64,000 nucleotides of DNA from Ga0077555 sp963746315 (GTDB lineage: Bacteria; Pseudomonadota; Alphaproteobacteria; Rhizobiales; Hyphomicrobiaceae). Below are positions 58,981-64,000 of this stretch, in pieces (the stretch's first letter is position 1; every line of letters begins with the position of its first letter). Made by a program: the position numbers and the translations under genes. Under the pieces are notes generated by a model, which saw nothing but the letters and a program-made list of their open reading frames with translations, ran no database searches and was not told the DNA's origin. The stretch covers positions 744,001 to 808,000 of the forward strand of contig CAVVAR010000003.1 of NCBI GenBank assembly GCA_963746315.1, in the 5' to 3' direction.

Positions 58981-60120
58981 GTGACCAAATCAGGCGATCA
59001 GGGAAGCGTGATGCTGGCAGCCGGCGGCACCGGCGGGCACCTGTTTCCCGCTTATGCACTATCCGAGGAGCTGGGCCGCCGCGGCATCGCGGTCGACTTG
59101 ATCACCGACATGCGTGGCGATCGCTACGGCACTGGCTTTCCCGCGCGCAATGTCTATCAGGTGCCGGCCGCGACCATTGCCGGCTCGAATCCAGTGTCGG
59201 CCGCCAAGACCATCTTCACGCTCGCCAAGGGCGTCGGCGCCGCCCGCCGCATCCTGTCCGAGGTCAAACCCGCGGCCGTCGTCGGTTTCGGCGGCTACCC
59301 GAGCTTTCCGCCTCTCGTGGCCGCGAGCCTGATGGGGCTTCCAACCGCGCTCCACGAGCAGAACGCCGTTCTGGGTCGCGCCAACCGCATGCTGGCCCGT
59401 CGCGTCACGGCCATCGCAACGTCGTTCGAGACGGTGCGCTCGCTCGAAGGCGCGGCCGCGGCCAAAGCCCGGTTCACCGGCAACCCCGTCCGCGACCTCG
59501 TCATACGTCACGCCGATGCGCCATATGTGCCGTCCGGCCCCGGTCAGCCGTTTCACCTGCTGGTCTTCGGCGGCAGCCAGGGCGCGCGCTTCTTCTCGGA
59601 GACCGTTCCGCCCGCGCTTCGCCTCCTGCCCGAGCATCTGCAGGCCCGTCTGAGCGTCATGCAGCAGGCCCGCCCCGAGGACGAGGAGGCCGTTCGCCGA
59701 GCCTACCTCGGCGGCGAGACGGTACCGACCATCGCGGCCGAGGTGGCGCCGTTCTTCAAGAATTTGCCGGAGTTGATGGCCGCCTCGCACCTCGTCATCG
59801 CCCGCGCCGGTGCGTCGACCGTTGCGGAGCTGACGGTGCTCGGCCGACCGTCGATCCTGGTCCCGCTTCCGCACGCCCTTGACAACGATCAACTCGCAAA
59901 TGCAACTCGACTTGCCGAGGCAGGCGGTGCCGTTTGCCTCGAGCAGAGCCTGATTACACCGGAGCGTCTGGCCGCTGAGATCGCGCGCCTGATGGAGGAT
60001 CCAGACGGCTTGTCCGCGTGCGCGGCGGCAGCGCGGAGCCAAGGGCGCCCCGATGCGGTGCAGAGATTGGCCGATCTCGTCGTCGAGTTGATGACGCGGG
60101 CGGCAACGAGAGCGGCTTGA
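58981..60120 (+). CDS. murG: Lipid II synthase MurG (UDP-GlcNAc transferase)
   Basis: MurG of 379 residues from a GTG start 18 nt after ftsW. VMLAAGGTGGHLFPAYAL (10-27) is the first G-loop, VVGFGGYPSFPPLVAA and LHEQNAVLGRANRML follow, LVFGGSQGARFFSE is the second G-loop, and VIARAGASTVAELTVLGRPS and LPHALDNDQLANA line the UDP-GlcNAc site. It converts lipid I to lipid II at the inner face of the membrane. A 52-nt gap separates it from murC. Confidence 0.96.
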   Translation: MTKSGDQGSVMLAAGGTGGHLFPAYALSEELGRRGIAVDLITDMRGDRYGTGFPARNVYQVPAATIAGSNPVSAAKTIFTLAKGVGAARRILSEVKPAAVVGFGGYPSFPPLVAASLMGLPTALHEQNAVLGRANRMLARRVTAIATSFETVRSLEGAAAAKARFTGNPVRDLVIRHADAPYVPSGPGQPFHLLVFGGSQGARFFSETVPPALRLLPEHLQARLSVMQQARPEDEEAVRRAYLGGETVPTIAAEVAPFFKNLPELMAASHLVIARAGASTVAELTVLGRPSILVPLPHALDNDQLANATRLAEAGGAVCLEQSLITPERLAAEIARLMEDPDGLSACAAAARSQGRPDAVQRLADLVVELMTRAATRAA

Positions 60121-60171
60121 TGGCACCGCGAGTTTGGCGGCGCCAGATTTTGATTTGAGGGGAACGACACG

Positions 60172-61611
60172 ATGCAAATGCCCGGCGACCTTGGCCCAAT
60201 CCATATCCTCGGGATCGGCGGCATCGGTATGAGCGCCATTGCCGAGATCCTGCGCGCCAAGGGCTACACCGTCCAGGGCACTGACCAGAGGGAAAGCGCC
60301 AACGTCGCGCGCCTGCGGAGCAAAGGCATCAAGGTCTTCATCGGCCACGATCCGTCGAACGTCGAAGGTGCCCGCTACGTGGTCATCTCCACGGCGGTCA
60401 AGGCCGGCAATCTCGAGCTGGAGGCCGCTCGCGCACGCGGCATCCCCATCATCCGCCGCGCCGAGATGCTGGCCGAGCTGATGCGCCTCTACGCGACCAT
60501 TTCCGTCACGGGCACGCACGGCAAGACCACGACCACCTCGCTGGTCGCCCATGTCCTCAAGGACACCGGTCTCGAGCCCACCGTGATCACCGGCGGCATC
60601 ATCAACGACTGGGGCTCTAACGCCCGCCTCGGCGCCGGCCCGTGGATGGTGGTCGAGGCCGATGAGTCCGACGGCACCTTCATCAAGATTCCGACCCAGA
60701 TCGGTGTCGTCACCAACATCGATCCCGAGCATCTCGACTACTTCGGCTCCGTCGAGCGCATGCACCAGGACTACGAGACATTTTATAGGAACATCCCGTT
60801 CTACGGCCTCGCCGTGACCTGCATCGATCATCCGGTCGCCCGCGACATGATCGAGCGTCTTGGCCTGCGTCGCGATGGCCGTCGCCTGCTCACTTACGGG
60901 GTTTCACCCGAGGCCGACTTGCGTCTGCTGAAGACCCGCGTCGATGGCACGAGCACGATCCTCGACGCCGAGCTCAGCGCCCGCGTCGCTGGCGGTGCGC
61001 GGCGGATCGAGGGTTGGTCGGTGCCGATCGCGGGTGAGCACAATGCGCTCAACGCGCTCGCCGCCATCGCCGTCTGTGCGGAGACCGGGCTCTCGGACGA
61101 GGCGATCCGCGCATCACTGGCTCGCTTCACTGGCGTCAAGCGCCGCTTCCAGCCGACCGGCACTTGGAACGGCATCACCATCTACGATGACTACGGCCAC
61201 CACCCGGTCGAGATCGCCGCCGTGCTGAAGGCCGCCCGCGCCGGCGCCAAAGGCCGCGTCGTCGCCGTCGTCGAGCCGCACCGCTACAGCCGCGTCAAGG
61301 ATCTGTTCGACGACTTCGCAAGCTGCCTCGGCGACGCCGACGCCGTCATCGTGGCCCCGCTCTATTCCGCCGGTGAGGCTCCCCTGCCCGGCGTCGATCA
61401 TCAAGCCCTTGCGGCGGCGATCGCCAAGGTCGGCCATGTCTTGGTCACTGCCGTCGACAGCGAGCACGACATCGCCCCCGCGATCCGCGCCGTCGCGCGT
61501 TCTGGCGACATCGTGCTGTGCTTCGGCGCTGGCAATTCCACCGAATGGGCCCACGCGCTGCCCGAGTGGCTGGCCGACACGGCGCCCAAGCTCGCGGGAG
61601 GCACCCGCTGA
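60172..61611 (+). CDS. murC: UDP-MurNAc:L-alanine ligase
   Basis: MurC of 479 residues. IHILGIGGIGMSAIAEIL (9-26) is the UDP-binding motif, ISVTGTHGKTTTTSLVAH the ATP P-loop (about 108-125), VEADESDGTF and NIDPEHLDYFGS the central motifs, AGEHNALNALAAI and YDDYGHHPVEI the later ones, and EPHRYSRVKDLFDDF the MurC-specific end. It adds the first residue of the stem peptide. GAGGGGAACGAC precedes the ATG. The stop shares one base with the murB start. Confidence 0.96.
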   Translation: MQMPGDLGPIHILGIGGIGMSAIAEILRAKGYTVQGTDQRESANVARLRSKGIKVFIGHDPSNVEGARYVVISTAVKAGNLELEAARARGIPIIRRAEMLAELMRLYATISVTGTHGKTTTTSLVAHVLKDTGLEPTVITGGIINDWGSNARLGAGPWMVVEADESDGTFIKIPTQIGVVTNIDPEHLDYFGSVERMHQDYETFYRNIPFYGLAVTCIDHPVARDMIERLGLRRDGRRLLTYGVSPEADLRLLKTRVDGTSTILDAELSARVAGGARRIEGWSVPIAGEHNALNALAAIAVCAETGLSDEAIRASLARFTGVKRRFQPTGTWNGITIYDDYGHHPVEIAAVLKAARAGAKGRVVAVVEPHRYSRVKDLFDDFASCLGDADAVIVAPLYSAGEAPLPGVDHQALAAAIAKVGHVLVTAVDSEHDIAPAIRAVARSGDIVLCFGAGNSTEWAHALPEWLADTAPKLAGGTR

Positions 61612-62570
61612 TGGCCGCCCTGCTGGACCAGCTGACACGCGCACTGCCCGATCTGAGGGGGCGCCTCGCGGCCGGCTCCCGCTTGGCGGACATCACCTGG
61701 TTTCGCGTCGGTGGTCCGGCCGAGGTGCTGTTCACCCCCGCCGACGAGGCCGACCTTGCCTACGCCCTTGCGCGCATCCCGCCCGAGGTGCCGGTCTTTG
61801 CGCTGGGCCTGGGCTCCAACCTTCTCGTGCGCGATGGCGGCGTGCGCGGGGTCGTGGTTCGCCTCGGCCGTGGTTTCGGTCAAGTCGAGGCGCTCGACGG
61901 CCATCGCCTTCGCGCCGGTACGGCCGTGCCCGACGTGAAGGTCGCCCGCGCCGCTGCCGACGCCGGCATATCCGGCCTCGCTTTCTACCGGGGCATCCCT
62001 GGCTCGATCGGTGGCGCGCTCCGGATGAATGCCGGCGCCCACGGCCGCGAGACCAAGGACGCCCTCGTCTCGGCCCGCGCGGTCGATCGTGCCGGCACCG
62101 TCCATGTGCTTTCCAACGCCGACATGGGCTTCACCTACCGCCATTGCGGCGTACCCGACGATTGGATCTTCACCGAGGCGACCTACGCCGGTGAGCCGGG
62201 CGATCCGCAGAAAATCCTGGCCGAGATGAACGAGGTCGCGGAGTACCGCGAGAAGAATCAGCCGATCAAGGAGCGCACCGGCGGCTCCACCTTCAAAAAT
62301 CCGGTCGGCGGCAGCGCCTGGAAGCTGGTCGACGCCGCCGCTATGCGCGAATTTCGTGTCGGCGGCGCCAAGGTCTCCGAGATGCACTGCAATTTTCTGA
62401 TCAACGACGCCGACGCGACGGCCGAGGACGTCGAGCGCCTCGGCGAGACCGTCCGCGCCCGCGTTAAGGCCACTCAGGGCGTGACGCTCGAGTGGGAGAT
62501 CATCCGCATCGGCGAGCCTTTGCCGGGACACGCAACGGGCGAGGCTCTGGCCCTGGAGACGGCGATATGA
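61611..62570 (+). CDS. murB: UDP-N-acetylenolpyruvoylglucosamine reductase
   Basis: MurB of 319 residues, starting at an ATG that shares its A with the murC stop (TGATG). TWFRVGGPAEVLFTPADEAD opens the FAD domain, FALGLGSNLLVRDGGVRGVV and GLAFYRGIPGSIGGALRMNAGA are FAD-binding signatures, and RTGGSTFKNP carries the catalytic Ser. No Tyr-loop insertion of the type I enzyme is evident. It makes UDP-MurNAc. The stop overlaps the ddl start (ATGA). Confidence 0.95.
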   Translation: MAALLDQLTRALPDLRGRLAAGSRLADITWFRVGGPAEVLFTPADEADLAYALARIPPEVPVFALGLGSNLLVRDGGVRGVVVRLGRGFGQVEALDGHRLRAGTAVPDVKVARAAADAGISGLAFYRGIPGSIGGALRMNAGAHGRETKDALVSARAVDRAGTVHVLSNADMGFTYRHCGVPDDWIFTEATYAGEPGDPQKILAEMNEVAEYREKNQPIKERTGGSTFKNPVGGSAWKLVDAAAMREFRVGGAKVSEMHCNFLINDADATAEDVERLGETVRARVKATQGVTLEWEIIRIGEPLPGHATGEALALETAI

Positions 62571-63511
62571 TCTCGGATGGATCGAGGACGCCGCGCGACA
62601 CTCACGTCGCCGTCCTCTTGGGCGGCTGGTCGGCGGAGCGCGAGGTCTCGCTATCGTCGGGCCGGGATTGCGCGGACGCGCTTGAAGGCGAAGGCTTCCG
62701 TGTCACCCGCGTCGACGTCGACCGCAACCTCGCGGCCACGCTCACCGAGTTGAAGCCGGACGTCTGCTTCAACGCCTTGCACGGCCGCTGGGGCGAGGAT
62801 GGGTGCGTCCAAGGCCTGCTCGAGGTGCTCGGCATCCCCTACACGCACTCGGGCGTGCTCGCCTCCTCGCTCGCCATGAACAAGGAGGCGACCAAGGAGA
62901 TCGTCGTCCGCCACGGTGTCCCGGTTGCCGAGGCCGTGCTCGTGCCGCGCGAGGAGGCCGCCCGTGATCACGCCATGGAGCCGCCCTACGTTGCCAAGCC
63001 CATCGCCGAAGGCTCGAGCGTCGGTGTGGTGATCGTCAGGGCCGGAGCCAACCGCCCACCCGAAGCCGTCAGCCGCATCGCGACGACGCGCGAGGGGCTG
63101 ATCATGGTCGAGCGCTATGTCGCCGGCCGCGAGCTGACCTGCGGCGTCATTCGTGGCGAGCCGACGGGCATCATCGACATCGTCGCCGCCGGCCACCTCG
63201 AATTTTACGACTACGAGGCCAAATACGCCCCCGGCGGCTCGCGCCACATCCTGCCCGCCGACATCCCGGCCGACATCGCCGCCGCCGTGCGACGACACAC
63301 CCTCGCCGCCCATCGCGCTCTCGGCTGTCGCGGCGTCTCGCGCTGCGATTTCCGCTGGGATGAAGCCAAGGGCGAGCTCGCGTTCCTCGAGATCAACACC
63401 CAGCCGGGCATGACACCCACCTCGCTCGTACCTGAGCTGGCCCAGCACGCCGGCATGAGCTTTGGCCAGCTCGTCCGCTGGCTCGTCGAGGACGCGTCCG
63501 TCGACCGCTGA
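62567..63511 (+). CDS. ddl: D-alanine:D-alanine ligase
   Basis: An ATP-grasp ligase of 314 residues. VAVLLGGWSAEREVSLSSGR (15-34) is the first substrate motif, CFNALHGRWGEDGCVQGLLE the second, PYVAKPIAEGSSVGVVIVR the ATP-binding lid, and FLEINTQPGMTPTSLVPELA the Mg and D-Ala site. It makes the dipeptide used by MurF. It is the last complete gene of the window's dcw run. Confidence 0.95.
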   Translation: MISDGSRTPRDTHVAVLLGGWSAEREVSLSSGRDCADALEGEGFRVTRVDVDRNLAATLTELKPDVCFNALHGRWGEDGCVQGLLEVLGIPYTHSGVLASSLAMNKEATKEIVVRHGVPVAEAVLVPREEAARDHAMEPPYVAKPIAEGSSVGVVIVRAGANRPPEAVSRIATTREGLIMVERYVAGRELTCGVIRGEPTGIIDIVAAGHLEFYDYEAKYAPGGSRHILPADIPADIAAAVRRHTLAAHRALGCRGVSRCDFRWDEAKGELAFLEINTQPGMTPTSLVPELAQHAGMSFGQLVRWLVEDASVDR

Positions 63512-63674
63512 CGGTTTCTCGACGCACTACACGTTGTAAACGCAAAATTAACCGAACTCGTTAAGGTTGTAACCCAATGGCCCGGTCCGCACCGCGCCAC
63601 GCCAGCGCCTGAGCCGATCCTGGCTCGGGAGCGGACGGCAGCTGCGGGCGGACCGAGGCCGATGGGTTTCGAGC
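63512..63674. other. Spacer after ddl, no gene assigned
   Basis: The first 80 nt are AT-rich (TTGTAAACGCAAAATTAACC) and could hold a promoter for ftsQ and later genes. A short frame starting with an ATG at 63577 stops after eleven codons. The frame used by the next call is open from about 63572, with no ATG before 63675. Confidence 0.4.
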
Positions 63675-64000
63675 ATGCAAGCGAGAGGTCGCGAAAGATC
63701 GGGGCATTTCTGGTGGCGGGCGGCTGAGCCGATCCCGGCCCGGCCGGAGCCGCTTGTGCCGCTCCACGATGTGCCCGAGATGGCGGGCGCCGCGGCTCCG
63801 AACGCTCCCGTACCAGCGGCACCGAGCTATGCTCGGCAGCCAACGGCGAGCCAGTCTCGCGAGCCCGGCCGTGAAGCATCTCGTCCAATCGATCTTGGCG
63901 CATTCCGGCCGACGCAGTCACGCACGCAGTCTCGGCAAACGCCGTCGCTAGCATCCGCCAGCCACACTGAAACGGGCTCTGATGCGGGAATGGCGCCGGC
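63675..64000 (+). CDS. ftsQ: Probable N-terminal part of FtsQ, cut by the window edge
   Basis: I found an open frame from the ATG at 63675 to the window end (108 codons). It begins MQARGRERSGHFWWRAAEPI and continues with Pro/Ala/Arg/Ser-rich, unstructured sequence (PEPLVPLHDVPEMAGAAAP). No membrane helix or POTRA domain is reached yet. FtsQ of Hyphomicrobiales starts with such a disordered cytoplasmic tail, and ftsQ follows ddl in their dcw clusters, so position is the main argument. The start could be a non-ATG codon further upstream, and a frame error cannot be excluded. Confidence 0.5.
   Translation, partial: MQARGRERSGHFWWRAAEPIPARPEPLVPLHDVPEMAGAAAPNAPVPAAPSYARQPTASQSREPGREASRPIDLGAFRPTQSRTQSRQTPSLASASHTETGSDAGMAP

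Noticed and set aside
59059..60831. 590-codon minus-strand open frame
   Set aside because: It is antisense to murG and murC and has no family-like motif.
1..64000. CRISPR array, prophage or insertion sequence
   Set aside because: No regularly spaced direct repeats of CRISPR length, cas genes, phage structural genes or transposases were recognised.

Overview
This 64 kb window is GC-rich chromosomal DNA from an alphaproteobacterium, most likely of the order Hyphomicrobiales (Rhizobiales). Pointers are a BA14K-type surface protein, an MbfA-type ferritin/VIT1 iron exporter with a possible Irr operator (ICE) at its start, several circularly permuted ATP-grasp/alpha-E/transglutaminase genes, and an alphaproteobacterial dcw cluster. 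Genus cannot be told from the sequence. No phage, integrase, transposase, CRISPR array or rRNA is visible. One tRNA gene (tRNA-Gly, GCC) lies at 19.2 kb.

Layout. 1-9.8 kb: metabolic genes (gamma-glutamyltranspeptidase cut by the left edge, VOC protein, PRISE-like reductase, mercaptopyruvate-type sulfurtransferase, SDR, exo/endonuclease-phosphatase protein, DedA, RraA-like protein, BA14K protein, PPK2). 9.9-17 kb, all on the minus strand: FG-GAP protein, hisF, a DUF1194 protein, glnD, a double palindromic repeat and a membrane-anchored nuclease-fold protein. 17.4-19.0 kb: two unknown convergent genes whose 3' ends overlap. 19.5-29.4 kb: a minus-strand locus of two ATP-grasp/alpha-E/transglutaminase modules, predicted from its families to make or attach a peptide whose identity is unknown. 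29.7-38.1 kb: a hydrolase, two small unknown genes, then a stress group (universal stress protein, CbpM, CbpA, a Pcm-erythromycin esterase fusion) divergent from a cyclic-2,3-diphosphoglycerate-synthetase-like GTPase. 38.2-46.6 kb: acyl-CoA carboxylase beta subunit, a rhodanese, an acyl-CoA synthetase, two alpha/beta hydrolases, a Nudix hydrolase and a ketopantoate-reductase-like protein. 46.7-47.7 kb: mbfA. 48.0-64 kb: the dcw cluster mraZ-rsmH-ftsL-ftsI-murE-murF-mraY-murD-ftsW-murG-murC-murB-ddl and probably the start of ftsQ. Most of its gene pairs overlap or nearly abut. It is preceded by six 5-base boxes at an exact 10-bp period that look like an MraZ operator.

Two things stand out. First, the peptide-ligase/transglutaminase locus is a coherent system without a known product, and its largest gene is broken by four small indels within about 550 bp. 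Second, the murF-mraY-murD part of the dcw cluster carries short palindromic or repeated insertions, including an in-frame copy inside murD of a repeat found just upstream of that gene, and an array of three hairpins inside murF. murF has at least five frame changes and mraY one. Because these genes are normally essential, local sequence error is as likely as real decay, and reads would settle it.
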